Assembly: GCF_023074185.1 (NCBI RefSeq)
Contig: NZ_JADPKY010000103.1
Span: forward strand, 124,001-188,000
Length of the DNA: 64,000 nt
Origin: Bradyrhizobium sp. 132
GTDB taxonomy: Bacteria > Pseudomonadota > Alphaproteobacteria > Rhizobiales > Xanthobacteraceae
Direction of reading: 5' to 3'
Below, piece by piece: positions 42,074 to 50,626 of the stretch. Within the stretch, counting starts at the first letter, position 1. The number at the start of each line of letters is the position of its first letter. The notes beneath the pieces were generated by a model. It was not told where the DNA came from and ran no database searches. It saw nothing but the letters and a program-made list of their open reading frames with translations. The translations under genes and the position numbers were made by a program.

Positions 42074-42156
42074 GCTTGCTCAGGTTGCTCCGAAAGGCCA
42101 CACGGCATTGCCACAGCCAAAATGGCGAGAGATGTCCAGTCACAGTGGGGCTCCCG

Positions 42157-43419
42157 ATGACGGCAGCCTCCTCAACCGGCGCCGATGCCCGGACCGAGGT
42201 GCCGCTCAAGCGCCGCCTGAAGCGGGCGGAGCGCGCGCGCCAGATCAGGGCGTTGGCACTGATTCTGCCGCTTCTGCTGTTTCTGCTCTTCACCTTCGCG
42301 GGCCCGATCGCCGGCATGCTGTGGCGCTCGGTCGATGACAGGGAGGTGCGCCGGGTTCTGCCTCAAACGGTCGCTGCTCTCGCCAACTGGGATGGCAAGG
42401 ACCTGCCGGACGAAAAGGCCTACGCGGCGTTGGCAAGCGACATCCTGGCGGCGCGCGCCTCCGGCACCATCGCCATTGCGGCCAAGCGGCTCAACTACGC
42501 ACTGAACGGCTTCCGCACGATCCTGACCAGCACAGCACGCAATCTGAAGGCGGAGCCGGAGCCTGGAACGGCCAGGGAGGCGCTGGGCAAGATCAACCCG
42601 GCCTGGCGCGAACGCATCACCTGGACGACGATCAAGGACGCCAGTGGCCCGATGACCGGCTTCTACCTTCTGTCGGCCCTCGACCTGACGCGAAACGTGG
42701 ATGGCGCGATCGTCGCAGCCCCACCGGATCAGGCCATCTACCGCAACGTTTTCGCCCGCACCTTCATCATCAGCCTTAGCGTCACGGCGCTCTGCCTGAT
42801 CCTTGGCTTCCCGGTCGCCTACCTGTTGGCGACGCTGCCGGCGGGCCGGTCGAATCTGCTGATGATCTTCGTCCTGCTGCCGTTCTGGACGTCGCTTCTG
42901 GTTCGCACCTGCGCCTGGATCGTCTTGTTGCAGAGCAAAGGCGTCGTGAACGACAGCCTGCTCTGGCTTGGCATCATCGACGAGCCGTTGCGCCTGATCT
43001 ACAACCGCTTCGGTGTGTGCGTGGCAATGACCCACGTTCTCTTGCCGTTCATGATCCTGCCGCTGTACAGCAGCATGAAGGCGATCTCGCCTGCTTACAT
43101 GCGTGCCGCCGCCTCGCTCGGTGCGCCACCGGCCACAGCCTTCCTGCGGATCTACCTGCCTCAAACCCTGCCCGGCATCGGCGCCGGAAGCCTGCTCGTC
43201 TTCATCCTGGCGCTCGGCTACTACATCACGCCGGCACTCGTCGGGGGCGCCGCGGATCAAATGATCAGCTACTTCATCGCGCTCTACACGACCGAGACCG
43301 CCAACTGGGGCCTTGCTTCGGCGTCGGGTGCGGTTCTGCTGCTCGCCACTGTTCTGCTCGCTCTCGTCTACGGAAAGCTGGTGCAGGGCCAGCAGGTCAC
43401 GGGAGGAATGAAAAATTGA
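42157..43419 (+). CDS. ABC transporter permease, PotB type, with large periplasmic insert
   Basis: The protein is 420 residues, compared with about 280-310 for most PotB proteins. After the first membrane helix (LALILPLLLFLLFTFAGPI) an insert of roughly 140 polar residues runs from about 60 to 200. It resembles a folded periplasmic domain. The second helix (TFIISLSVTALCLILGFPVA) begins after it. The cytoplasmic EAA loop is MRAAASLGAPPATAFLRIYL. The stop overlaps the next gene's start (TTGA). The ATG at 42157 follows GTGGGGC. Confidence 0.88.
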   Translation: MTAASSTGADARTEVPLKRRLKRAERARQIRALALILPLLLFLLFTFAGPIAGMLWRSVDDREVRRVLPQTVAALANWDGKDLPDEKAYAALASDILAARASGTIAIAAKRLNYALNGFRTILTSTARNLKAEPEPGTAREALGKINPAWRERITWTTIKDASGPMTGFYLLSALDLTRNVDGAIVAAPPDQAIYRNVFARTFIISLSVTALCLILGFPVAYLLATLPAGRSNLLMIFVLLPFWTSLLVRTCAWIVLLQSKGVVNDSLLWLGIIDEPLRLIYNRFGVCVAMTHVLLPFMILPLYSSMKAISPAYMRAAASLGAPPATAFLRIYLPQTLPGIGAGSLLVFILALGYYITPALVGGAADQMISYFIALYTTETANWGLASASGAVLLLATVLLALVYGKLVQGQQVTGGMKN

Positions 43420-44246
43420 GCGATAATCCTTCCCTTCGCACGGCCAGCCAGCGCATCGCGTGGACCACGACCATCGTGATTTCCACGCTGGTGTTCATCT
43501 TCCTGATCGCGCCGATCCTGGCGATCATGCCGCTGTCCTTCAGCTCGGGTTCCTACCTGACCTATCCGCTGCCGGGCCTCTCCTTGCGCTGGTATGACGA
43601 CTTCATCAATTCGCCGCGCTGGATGAATTCGCTGAAGAACAGCATGATCATCGGTGTCGCCTCGACCCTGCTGTCCATGGTGCTTGGCACGCTGGCCGCA
43701 CTGGGCCTGGCGCAGTGGAACAGCCGGTTCAAACCGCTCGTGCTGGCGTTCGTGTTGTCGCCGGTCGTCGTGCCCGGTGTCATCACCGCGGTCGGCCTGT
43801 ATTTCTTCTTCGCACCGATCGGACTGACCGGTACTTATCTCGGCCTGATCCTGGCCCACACCGCGCTGGCGACGCCCTTTGTGGTGATCACGGTCGGCGC
43901 GACGCTGCAAAGCTTCGACACCAATTTGGCGCGCGCCGCCGCCTCGCTTGGCGCCTCACCGCTTTACGCGTTCCGCCGCGTGATCCTGCCGCTGATCCTG
44001 CCCGGCGTGGCGTCGGGGGCGTTGTTCGCATTCGCGACCAGCTTCGATGAGGTGGTGATCGTGCTGTTCATGGCCGGTCCCGAGCAGCGCACCCTGCCAC
44101 GCGAGATGTTCAGCGGCATCCGCGAGAACATCAGCCCGACCATCACGGCAGCGGCGGTGATTCTGACGACGGTATCGGTCATCCTCCTCGCCACACTGGA
44201 AGGCTTGCGCCGACGCAACGAACGGCTCAAGTGCAGCAGCGCCTGA
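43416..44246 (+). CDS. ABC transporter permease, PotC type
   Basis: The protein is 276 residues, six membrane helices. The EAA loop reads RAAASLGASPLYAFRRVILP. It starts at a TTG that overlaps the stop of the preceding permease, with GGAGG 9 bases upstream, which indicates coupled translation. With the preceding three genes it forms a full importer of the spermidine/putrescine family. The end of the operon is at 44246; no clear terminator follows. Confidence 0.88.
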   Translation: MSDNPSLRTASQRIAWTTTIVISTLVFIFLIAPILAIMPLSFSSGSYLTYPLPGLSLRWYDDFINSPRWMNSLKNSMIIGVASTLLSMVLGTLAALGLAQWNSRFKPLVLAFVLSPVVVPGVITAVGLYFFFAPIGLTGTYLGLILAHTALATPFVVITVGATLQSFDTNLARAAASLGASPLYAFRRVILPLILPGVASGALFAFATSFDEVVIVLFMAGPEQRTLPREMFSGIRENISPTITAAAVILTTVSVILLATLEGLRRRNERLKCSSA

Positions 44247-44413
44247 CCGGCGGCGTTCTTCTTCCTGCCCCCTTGTGGGAGAAGGTAAACACCGCAGCCC
44301 CCTACTTTTTCTCAACCCTCCTCACACATCCCTGGCTTTGCCCCCGCGACGGTTTGTCGGTAGAACAATCCCCGCAACAAAGCCCAAACAACAAGACTGA
44401 GGGAGAAAACGAT

Positions 44414-45628
44414 ATGCAGAAACTCATCGCCGCCGTCGCGGCCGGCTTCGCCATCGCCGCGACCTGCGGCGCGGCGCAGGCGCAGATTTCCGACGATGTC
44501 GTCAAGATCGGCGTGCTCACGGACATGTCGAGCCTCTATGCGGACGCGACCGGCAAGGGCTCGCTTGCCGCCGTCGAGATGGCGGTCGCCGATTATGGCG
44601 CCAAGGTCGCCGGCAAGCCCGTGCAGGTGGTCGCCGCCGATCACCAGAACAAGCCTGATGTCGGCGTCAACATTGCCCGCAACTGGTACGACAACGACAA
44701 GGTCGACGCGATCTTCGATGTGCCGACGTCCTCGGTGGCGCTGCCGATCTCGGCGCTGACGCGCGAGAAGAACAAGATCCACATCAATTCCGGCGGCGGC
44801 TCATCCGATATCACGGGCGTCGCCTGCTCGCCCAACACCGTGCATTGGACCTACGACACCTATGCGCTGTCGAACGTCGCCGGCAAGGCGATGGTGAAGC
44901 GCGGCGAGGACACCTGGTTCTTCGTCACCGCCGACTACGCCTTCGGCATGGCGCTGCAACGCGACGCCGCCAACGTGGTCAAGGAGAGCGGCGGCAAGGT
45001 GCTCGGCGAGGTCCGTCACCCGCTCAACTCGTCGGACTTCTCCTCCTTCCTGCTCCAGGCCCAAGCCTCCAAGGCCAAGGTGGTCGCGCTGGCCAATGCC
45101 GGCGGCGACACCACCAATGCGCTGAAACAGGCGGCCGAGTTCGGCCTGATGCAGGGCGGCCAGAAGATGATCGCCTTGCTCATGGAGATCACCGACGTTC
45201 ATTCGCTCGGCATCAAGGCGACGCAAGGCCTGATCATCACCGATGCGTTCTACTGGGACACAAACGAGGAGACGCGCGCCTTCTCGAAGCGCTTCAACGA
45301 GAAGGTCGGTCACATGCCGACCATGATCCAGGCCGGCCTCTATTCGGCGACCATGCATTATCTGAAGGCGATCGAGGCCATCAAGACCGACGAGGCGCCG
45401 AAGGTGATGGAACAGATGCGTGCCACGCCGGTCAACGACTTCTTCGCCAAGAACGGCAAGATCCGCATCGACGGCCGCATGGTCCATGATATGTATCTGT
45501 TCGAGGTCAAGAAGCCCGAGGAGTCCAAGGGCGAGTGGGACCTCTACAAGCTGATCGCCACCGTGCCCGGCGACGAAGCCTTCCGCCCGCTCGACAAGGG
45601 CGGCTGCCCGCTGGTGAAGGGGAACTAG
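44414..45628 (+). CDS. ABC transporter substrate-binding protein, branched-chain amino-acid type
   Basis: The protein is 404 residues with a Sec signal (LIAAVAAGFAIAATCGAAQA). The mature part is of the periplasmic-binding type 6 group: VVKIGVLTDMSSLYADATGK, VNIARNWYDNDKVDAIFDVP and WFFVTADYAFGMALQRDAAN. Such proteins bind amino acids, amides or aromatic acids. No permease or ATPase of the Liv type is adjacent, so it is an orphan component. GGGAG lies about 9 bases before the ATG. Confidence 0.88.
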   Translation: MQKLIAAVAAGFAIAATCGAAQAQISDDVVKIGVLTDMSSLYADATGKGSLAAVEMAVADYGAKVAGKPVQVVAADHQNKPDVGVNIARNWYDNDKVDAIFDVPTSSVALPISALTREKNKIHINSGGGSSDITGVACSPNTVHWTYDTYALSNVAGKAMVKRGEDTWFFVTADYAFGMALQRDAANVVKESGGKVLGEVRHPLNSSDFSSFLLQAQASKAKVVALANAGGDTTNALKQAAEFGLMQGGQKMIALLMEITDVHSLGIKATQGLIITDAFYWDTNEETRAFSKRFNEKVGHMPTMIQAGLYSATMHYLKAIEAIKTDEAPKVMEQMRATPVNDFFAKNGKIRIDGRMVHDMYLFEVKKPEESKGEWDLYKLIATVPGDEAFRPLDKGGCPLVKGN

Positions 45629-45654
45629 GGACAGCTAACCGGCCGGCGTCAATT

Positions 45655-45760
45655 CCTCATCCTGAAGGAGCGCGTCTTCGCGCGTCTCGAAGGATGAAGG
45701 CCCGGCCGGTGGCCTTGCCCTTTGAGACGCGCGCAAAAAGCGCGCTTCTCAGGATGAGGG
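45655..45760. repeat. palindromic repeat element, family 1, complete
   Basis: CCTCATCCTGAAGGAGC at one end and CTTCTCAGGATGAGGG at the other. The forward stem is GCGCG-TCTT-CGCGC and the reverse stem GCGCGC-AAAAA-GCGCGC. It lies 27 bases after the binding-protein stop. Confidence 0.85.
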
Positions 45761-45794
45761 TCAACAGCTCGCAATGACGCAAAAAGACACGACA

Positions 45795-45820
45795 GCGCGC
45801 CCAGTGAAAACCGGGCGCGC
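45795..45820. terminator. probable bidirectional terminator
   Basis: GCGCGCCC (45795-45802) and GGGCGCGC (45813-45820) form a perfect 8-base stem. T-rich sequence follows on both strands (TTCGTTT, and TGTCGTGTCTTTTT on the minus strand). It lies between the convergent binding-protein and PRC-barrel genes. Confidence 0.6.
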
Positions 45821-45844
45821 TTCGTTTAGGCGTTCAGAAGCCCA

Positions 45845-46378
45845 TTACTCCGAGTACTTGAACTCGGGCATCTTCTTCAGATCGTCCTTGCTCGCATTGA
45901 ACACGGCGTGGTCCGGATACCACTTCGAGCCTGACGACGCCGTCGCAGTCTTGTCGGTGCCGGTCGAAGCGCCCGTGGTGGTGGTCGACTTGCTCATCGT
46001 GCCGGGTCCGCCCGGAGCCGTACCGGCGCCGGAATAGGCCACCGCCTCATTGACGAATTTCAGCTTCTCGTACGGAACGGCGACGAGATGCTCGCCCATG
46101 CCGAGAAAGCCGCCGACGCCGATCACGGCGATCTTGATCGCACCGCCTTTGTCCATCAGCAGGTCGTTGATCGAGCCGATGTTCTCGTTGGCGTCGTTGT
46201 AGATCTTCAGACCCGCCATCTTCGATGCGCGCCACTCACCCGACGCCGTCGTACTTGTCGTCGTCGCGGTGCTTGCCGCGGTTGGCGACTTGTCGGTGGT
46301 AGTCGGGTTTTGCGCAAATGCAACGGTCGCAAACAGTGCCGTGCCGGCAAGGCCGGCGGCGATCGATTTGATCAACAT
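45845..46378 (-). CDS. secreted PRC-barrel domain protein
   Basis: The protein is 177 residues with a Sec signal (SIAAGLAGTALFATVAFAQ). A Thr/Ser-rich linker of about 25 residues is followed by a PRC-barrel domain: SKMAGLKIYNDANENIGSIN, DLLMDKGGAIKIAVIGVGGF and LGMGEHLVAVPYEKLKF. A second Thr/Ser-rich stretch leads to the C-terminus. Such proteins are common general-stress products in Bradyrhizobium. GGAGAGGACACC precedes the ATG. An EcfG-type promoter lies 33-57 bases upstream. Confidence 0.82.
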   Translation of the reverse strand: MLIKSIAAGLAGTALFATVAFAQNPTTTDKSPTAASTATTTSTTASGEWRASKMAGLKIYNDANENIGSINDLLMDKGGAIKIAVIGVGGFLGMGEHLVAVPYEKLKFVNEAVAYSGAGTAPGGPGTMSKSTTTTGASTGTDKTATASSGSKWYPDHAVFNASKDDLKKMPEFKYSE

Positions 46379-46410
46379 GGTGTCCTCTCCTTCAGCACTT
46401 GTGCGGAGAG

Positions 46411-46435
46411 AACAAATACGATCACCAGCAGTTCC
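46411..46435 (-). promoter_or_regulatory. candidate EcfG (general stress sigma factor) promoter
   Basis: On the minus strand GGAAC is followed by 17 bases and GTT, matching the rhizobial EcfG consensus GGAAC-N16/17-(C)GTT. It lies at a natural distance from the PRC-barrel start. Confidence 0.5.
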
Positions 46436-46455
46436 TGAGCTACGGCAATTTCGTT

Positions 46456-46503
46456 GCGCAATTGCGCTGCGTTGCGACGAAAGTTCCTGCGTCGCACAGG
46501 AAC
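46456..46503. promoter_or_regulatory. two palindromes upstream of the PRC-barrel gene
   Basis: GCGCAATTGCGC (46456-46467) is a perfect 12-base palindrome. GTTCCTG (46483-46489) and CAGGAAC (46497-46503) form a 7-base inverted repeat with a 7-base loop. They lie behind the candidate EcfG promoter and may be operators. Confidence 0.4.
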
Positions 46504-46586
46504 GTTGCGCGGTTCCCACCGACGATCTTGCGCTTTGGGATGTAGCACAATCGCGGCGAAGAACGCGCCGACCTGCGTCGCTCAGG

Positions 46587-47168
46587 TCAGCTCTTGTAGT
46601 CGATCAGCAGCGCAGAAAAATCCGAACTGCTCGGCGAACTCGTCGTGCTGCCATTGGTGCCGTAAGACGAACTCGACGACGATTGAGACTGCTGCAGCGC
46701 CTCGAGGAACTGCTTGAGGATATCGGCCGTGGTGGAGGTGGTCGACGTGCTGCTGGTCGAGTCCGCCGACGACGAATCCGAAGAGCTGTCATCCGGCGGC
46801 GGACCGGGCGGCGGCCCTCCGGCACCACCGGGACCGCCGGCACCGCCGGGGCCATTGGCGAAGGCGGACTGAAACACGTTCTTCAGCTCGTCGGCCTGGT
46901 CCGAGGTCAGCGTCCCGTTCGACACCTCGTTCGAGATGAGGTCGTCGATCTTCGACTTCATGTCGTCCTTGGAGGGACGCGTGCCGCTCGACTGGTCGCT
47001 CGATCGGCTCTGCTGGAGCGCTGTGTCGATGTCGGTCAGCGCCGTCGAGAGCGCCGACTGATCCGACGACGAGACCGCGCCGGCGGAAACTTCAGATTGC
47101 AGCTCTTGCTGCAGCTTTTGCAGGGGAGACTGGTGGGTACCGGCGGAGGCCGCCGAAATCGAGGTCAT
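46587..47168 (-). CDS. Ser/Gly/Pro-rich protein of unknown function
   Basis: The protein is 193 residues, no signal peptide. The first 100 residues form helices with a spaced pattern (LQKLQQELQSEVSAGAVS, KSKIDDLISNEVSNGTLT, SDQADELKNVFQSAFANG), and a paired-helix, EF-hand-like arrangement is possible. A Gly/Pro/Ser-rich stretch follows, and a final helix (ILKQFLEALQQSQ) precedes a Ser-rich tail. I do not recognise the family. It is divergent from the OmpR-type regulator, with 180 bases between, and may be a target of it. Confidence 0.7.
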   Translation of the reverse strand: MTSISAASAGTHQSPLQKLQQELQSEVSAGAVSSSDQSALSTALTDIDTALQQSRSSDQSSGTRPSKDDMKSKIDDLISNEVSNGTLTSDQADELKNVFQSAFANGPGGAGGPGGAGGPPPGPPPDDSSSDSSSADSTSSTSTTSTTADILKQFLEALQQSQSSSSSSYGTNGSTTSSPSSSDFSALLIDYKS

Positions 47169-47289
47169 GATGGCTCCGGGCTTTTTGCGGGTTTTCTTGA
47201 GTGACTCCGCCACGGTATGGTTAACGGCCTTAACGAGACCTTGCCGCTCCACTGCCGGGTGATGTCGTGGTGTTGCGGCAAAGGCCGTG

Positions 47290-47307
47290 GAAACAAACTG
47301 AAACAAA
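47290..47307 (+). promoter_or_regulatory. tandem response-regulator box
   Basis: GAAACAAA occurs twice (47290-47297 and 47300-47307), start to start 10 bases, giving GAAAC-N5-GAAAC. One-turn-spaced direct repeats are the typical OmpR-family binding pattern. The site is 42 bases before the response-regulator start, in the divergent promoter region. Confidence 0.5.
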
Positions 47308-47348
47308 AATCTTCGCCTTTTGGCCCGAATCTTGGACAAACAAAGCGC

Positions 47349-48119
47349 ATGGCCATTCCCAATCCCAACATCCTGGTCGTCGAAGACGACCGCGAAACCC
47401 GGACGTTGATTGCGAAATACCTGCGCAACAACGCCTGCAACGTCACCGCCGTGAGCGACGGCCGCGAGATGTCGCGCGCCATGGCCGATCACCGCGTCGA
47501 CCTCATCATTCTCGACGTCATGCTGCCCGGCGAGGACGGCCTCAGCCTGTGCCGCAAGGTGCGCGCGGAGGCGCAGACGCCGATCATCATGCTGACCGCA
47601 CGCGGCGAGGACATCGACCGCATCGTCGGCCTCGAGATGGGCGCGGACGACTATCTGGCGAAACCGTTCAACCCGCGCGAGCTGCTTGCCCGCATCAACG
47701 CGGTGCTGCGCCGCCAGGCGTCCGCACAAGCCGCAAGCTCGATCGAAGGCACCAGCACGCTCGACTTCGAGGGCTGGCGCATCGATCTGCGCTTGCGCGA
47801 GCTGCGCAATCCCGAAGGCGCGCGCGTCGCGGTGACCAGCGCCGAGTTCGATCTGCTGCGGACGTTCTGCGAGCGGCCCGGCCGCGTACTGTCGCGCGAC
47901 AGCCTGCTCGACCTCACGCAGGGGCGCAACGCCGGCTCCTTCGAACGCTCGATCGACGTGCTGGTCAGCCGCATTCGCCGCAAGATCGAGCCCAACCCGG
48001 CCGATCCGACCATCATCAAGACGGTGCGCTCCGGCGGCTATCTGTTCACGCCAAGAACTGAAGCGGTAAGAACTGAAGCGGTAAGAACGGAAGCGGTCGC
48101 GGCAGCCTTGAGCATCTGA
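47349..48119 (+). CDS. OmpR-family response regulator
   Basis: The protein is 256 residues. Receiver domain residues are visible: acidic pair VVEDDRETRT, phosphoryl aspartate in LIILDVMLPGEDGLSL near residue 56, Thr/Ser in IIMLTARGED and the conserved Lys in YLAKPFNPRELLARI. The C-terminal winged helix ends with TIIKTVRSGGYLFTP. A tail with three copies of RTEAV follows. It is coupled to the histidine kinase gene, which starts 2 bases after its stop. Confidence 0.92.
   Translation: MAIPNPNILVVEDDRETRTLIAKYLRNNACNVTAVSDGREMSRAMADHRVDLIILDVMLPGEDGLSLCRKVRAEAQTPIIMLTARGEDIDRIVGLEMGADDYLAKPFNPRELLARINAVLRRQASAQAASSIEGTSTLDFEGWRIDLRLRELRNPEGARVAVTSAEFDLLRTFCERPGRVLSRDSLLDLTQGRNAGSFERSIDVLVSRIRRKIEPNPADPTIIKTVRSGGYLFTPRTEAVRTEAVRTEAVAAALSI
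48053..48097 (+). repeat. 15-bp tandem repeat, three copies, at the 3' end of the response-regulator gene
   Basis: Units 48053-48067 and 48068-48082 are identical (AAGAACTGAAGCGGT), and 48083-48097 differs at one base. Translation gives RTEAV three times in frame. Confidence 0.9.
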
Positions 48120-48120
48120 C

Positions 48121-49446
48121 ATGCGGCTTTTGGGGTTTTTCCATCTCAGGAGCATCAGCGGCCAGATCGCCGCGCTCGTCGTGGTGTCGATCGTCGCGCT
48201 TCATCTCATCATCACGGCGGGTTTTCTGATTACGCGGCCGGACCGCGCGGTAGCGCCGCCGGACAGCGAGCATGAACTGGCGAATGCCGCGCTGCTGCTG
48301 TCCGCGGCCGACGCGAGCGAGCGGCGGCGCCTTCTCGCCGACATCGCGCGCGCCTTTCCGGATCTGCGGGTCGAAGCGATCGCGCCCGGCTCCGTGACGC
48401 CCAGCGGCGACAGCGAAGGCCCGCATTTGCACGGCATGCGCCGCCATCTCGGTGAGGGCTACAAGATCGTCACGCTGGCTCCGAACGGCGGCTCGTCCCG
48501 GATCGGCATCCAGCTGCCTGACGGCACAACGATCGCTGGCCATGTTGAGCGGGGACGGCCGGGCTGGTTCTGGGGCAATCCCTGGATATCGACGCTGCTA
48601 TCTGCCGTGATCAGCGTGACGCTGCTTGGCGTATGGGCCGCCCATGCGCTGGCCGCGCCGCTGTCGTCGTTTGCAAAGGCGGCCGAAAGCTTCAGCCTCG
48701 ACGGCGCGGCCGACCCCCTGCCCGAGCGCGGCCCGGAGGAGATCCGCTCGGTCGCGCGCGCGCTAAACCGCATGCACGAGCGGATCGCGCGGCTGATATC
48801 GGACCGCACCAAGATGCTCGCGGCGATCAGCCACGATCTGCGCACACCGATCACGCGGCTGCGCCTGCGCGCCGAGTTCATCGAGGACGAAGGCAACCGC
48901 ACGCGCATGCTGATCGATCTCGACCAGATGCGCTCGATGCTGGAATCCGTGCTGTCGCTCCTGCGCAACGACCGCAAGGTCGAGGCGGTGACGCTGGTCG
49001 ACATCGCGAGCACGCTGCAGCTCATAGCCGACCAGTTCGGCGACATGGGCCATGTCGTGCACTATGACGGCCCGCTATCTGCGACCGCCGCAGCGCGGCC
49101 CGATGATCTGCATCGCGGCGTCACCAACCTCGTCGAGAACGCTGTGCGCTTCGGCGCCGAAGTGACGATCCGCCTCGACATATCGGGCACCAAACTCGTC
49201 ATCGACGTCGAGGACGACGGTCCCGGCATTTCGGACGCGCGCAAGCAGGAGATGCTGGAGCCGTTCGTGCGCGGCGACGATGCGCGCACCATGGACGATT
49301 CCACCGGCTTCGGGCTGGGCCTGTCGATCGCCCGGGCGATCGCGGTCGCCCATGGCGGCGAGCTGTCGCTGCACGACCGCGAACCGCACGGGCTGATCGT
49401 GCGGATGCAATTGCCGGTGTGGCAACAGCCGCGGCTGGCGGCTTAA
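48121..49446 (+). CDS. sensor histidine kinase (HAMP, HisKA)
   Basis: The protein is 441 residues. Two membrane segments (about residues 12-35 and 158-180) flank a periplasmic domain. A HAMP linker follows, then the phospho-acceptor helix with AAISHDLRTPITRLRLRAEF near residue 238. The ATP-binding domain has N-box NLVENAVRFGA, G1 box DVEDDGPGI and G2 box GFGLGLSIARAIA. It phosphorylates the response regulator encoded just upstream; both genes are in one operon. The signal sensed is unknown. Confidence 0.92.
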   Translation: MRLLGFFHLRSISGQIAALVVVSIVALHLIITAGFLITRPDRAVAPPDSEHELANAALLLSAADASERRRLLADIARAFPDLRVEAIAPGSVTPSGDSEGPHLHGMRRHLGEGYKIVTLAPNGGSSRIGIQLPDGTTIAGHVERGRPGWFWGNPWISTLLSAVISVTLLGVWAAHALAAPLSSFAKAAESFSLDGAADPLPERGPEEIRSVARALNRMHERIARLISDRTKMLAAISHDLRTPITRLRLRAEFIEDEGNRTRMLIDLDQMRSMLESVLSLLRNDRKVEAVTLVDIASTLQLIADQFGDMGHVVHYDGPLSATAAARPDDLHRGVTNLVENAVRFGAEVTIRLDISGTKLVIDVEDDGPGISDARKQEMLEPFVRGDDARTMDDSTGFGLGLSIARAIAVAHGGELSLHDREPHGLIVRMQLPVWQQPRLAA

Positions 49447-49456
49447 AGGCAGCGCT

Positions 49457-49672
49457 TTAGGCGGCGAGCGGCGGGTGCTCGAGGGCCGCCTCATCAAAGA
49501 TCGCGATCGCCTCGAAGCGATAATTGCAGGCGTGGCATGTCCAGAGATAGGAGACGCGCCCCTCGCCCGGCTCGATCCAGTCCGGTTGCGGGATCGGCGT
49601 GCCGCATTGGGCACAGGGATTATGTCTGGGGATGTCTCCGATGTGTGCCTTCACCACGTTTGCTTTTGTCAT
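49457..49672 (-). CDS. small zinc-ribbon protein
   Basis: The protein is 71 residues with two C-x2-C knuckles: NPCAQCGTP and WTCHACNYRF. The pattern is that of a rubredoxin-like zinc ribbon. GAGAGGTGCC precedes the ATG at 49672. It is convergent with the histidine kinase gene, with 10 bases between the stops. Function is unknown. Confidence 0.75.
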   Translation of the reverse strand: MTKANVVKAHIGDIPRHNPCAQCGTPIPQPDWIEPGEGRVSYLWTCHACNYRFEAIAIFDEAALEHPPLAA

Positions 49673-49910
49673 GGCACCTCTCCCGATTTGCGCCGCTCTC
49701 ATACTCGCTTTCGCGCCCGCACGCGAATAGACAGGCCCGCTGTCGCGAATGGCGGCTTCGTCTGCCTGACAACCCCTATGCCGGTCTTGCGTCGGAATGA
49801 CGGCTCTGCGCTGCAAAATCGTAATCGGCGGCGTTTCGCCACATCATCGCCGCGTTCAAGAGTCCTAACGGTTCCAGTGCAGGTTACCCAAGGACCTCGG
49901 GGGATATCTG

Positions 49911-50444
49911 ATGAAAATTTTACGTATTGCCGCGCTGCTCGCCGCCGGACTGATGTTGCCGCAGGCCGCATTCGCGGGCGAAGCGGAGTACGCCGAGATG
50001 GTCGCGGCCCATGCGCGCGCCAACGGCGTGCCGGAAGCGCTGGTGCACCGCGTGATCATGCGCGAGAGCCGCTATCAGCCCGGCCTGGTCGGTCATGGCG
50101 GCACCATCGGGCTGATGCAGATCAAGCTCGCGACCGCCCGCGGTGTCGGCTACACCGGCGATGCCGCAGGCCTGCGCGATCCCAACACCAACCTCACCTA
50201 TGCCGTCAAATACCTCGCCGGCGCCTATCACGCCGCCAATGGCGATCACGCCCGAGCCGTGCGTTATTTCGCGGGCGGCTATTACTACGTCGCAAAGCGG
50301 CAGCGGCAGGAGGTCGTCCAGGTCGCCAATATGGGCGAGCCTTGGCTCGAGCCGAACGGCAATCCGCAGCCGATGTTCGGCACCGTACCGCACCGAAAGC
50401 TCGCCCAGCGCGTCGGCAACGCCCGGGCGCAGGCGCCCAGGTAG
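49911..50444 (+). CDS. lytic transglycosylase (SLT domain)
   Basis: The protein is 177 residues with a Sec signal (ILRIAALLAAGLMLPQAAFA). The SLT fold motifs are present: the catalytic Glu in HRVIMRESRYQPG near residue 52, then GGTIGLMQIKLATARGVG and the NLTYAVKYLAGAY helix. YFAGGYYYVAKRQ is the final family block. It cleaves peptidoglycan between MurNAc and GlcNAc in the periplasm. Size and lack of extra domains are typical of the small rhizobial members. Confidence 0.87.
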   Translation: MKILRIAALLAAGLMLPQAAFAGEAEYAEMVAAHARANGVPEALVHRVIMRESRYQPGLVGHGGTIGLMQIKLATARGVGYTGDAAGLRDPNTNLTYAVKYLAGAYHAANGDHARAVRYFAGGYYYVAKRQRQEVVQVANMGEPWLEPNGNPQPMFGTVPHRKLAQRVGNARAQAPR

Positions 50445-50451
50445 CTCTCCG

Positions 50452-50576
50452 TGTCCCGGACGCGCTGCAGCGTGCAACGCTGCTGCGCAGAGCCGGGACC
50501 CAGCCTACTCCCACAGCAATGGGCCCCGGCTCAGCAGCGCATCACTGCATGCTGCGCCGCCTCCGGGGCACGAGGA
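50452..50576. repeat. palindromic repeat, family 4 (TGTCCCGGACGCGCTGC type)
   Basis: The segment TGTCCCGGACGCGCTGCAGC to AGCCGGGACCCA, then GGGCCCCGGCTC to GCTGCGCCGCCTCCGGGGCACGA, forms an imperfect long palindrome with two internal hairpins. It fills the gap between the transglycosylase gene and the thiamin promoter. Confidence 0.6.
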
Positions 50577-50592
50577 GTTCCCGCCAAACGCG

Positions 50593-50620
50593 TTGACACA
50601 GCCCGTCACTGGCATACATT
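50593..50620 (+). promoter_or_regulatory. sigma-70-type promoter of the thi operon
   Basis: TTGACA (50593-50598), 16 bases, then TACATT (50615-50620). The expected transcript start near 50627 is at the beginning of the TPP riboswitch. Confidence 0.6.
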
Positions 50621-50626
50621 AGAGCC

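Noticed and set aside
47267..48061. Alternative frame overlapping the response-regulator gene
   Set aside because: No domain in the alternative frame; the receiver and winged-helix motifs are complete in the annotated frame.
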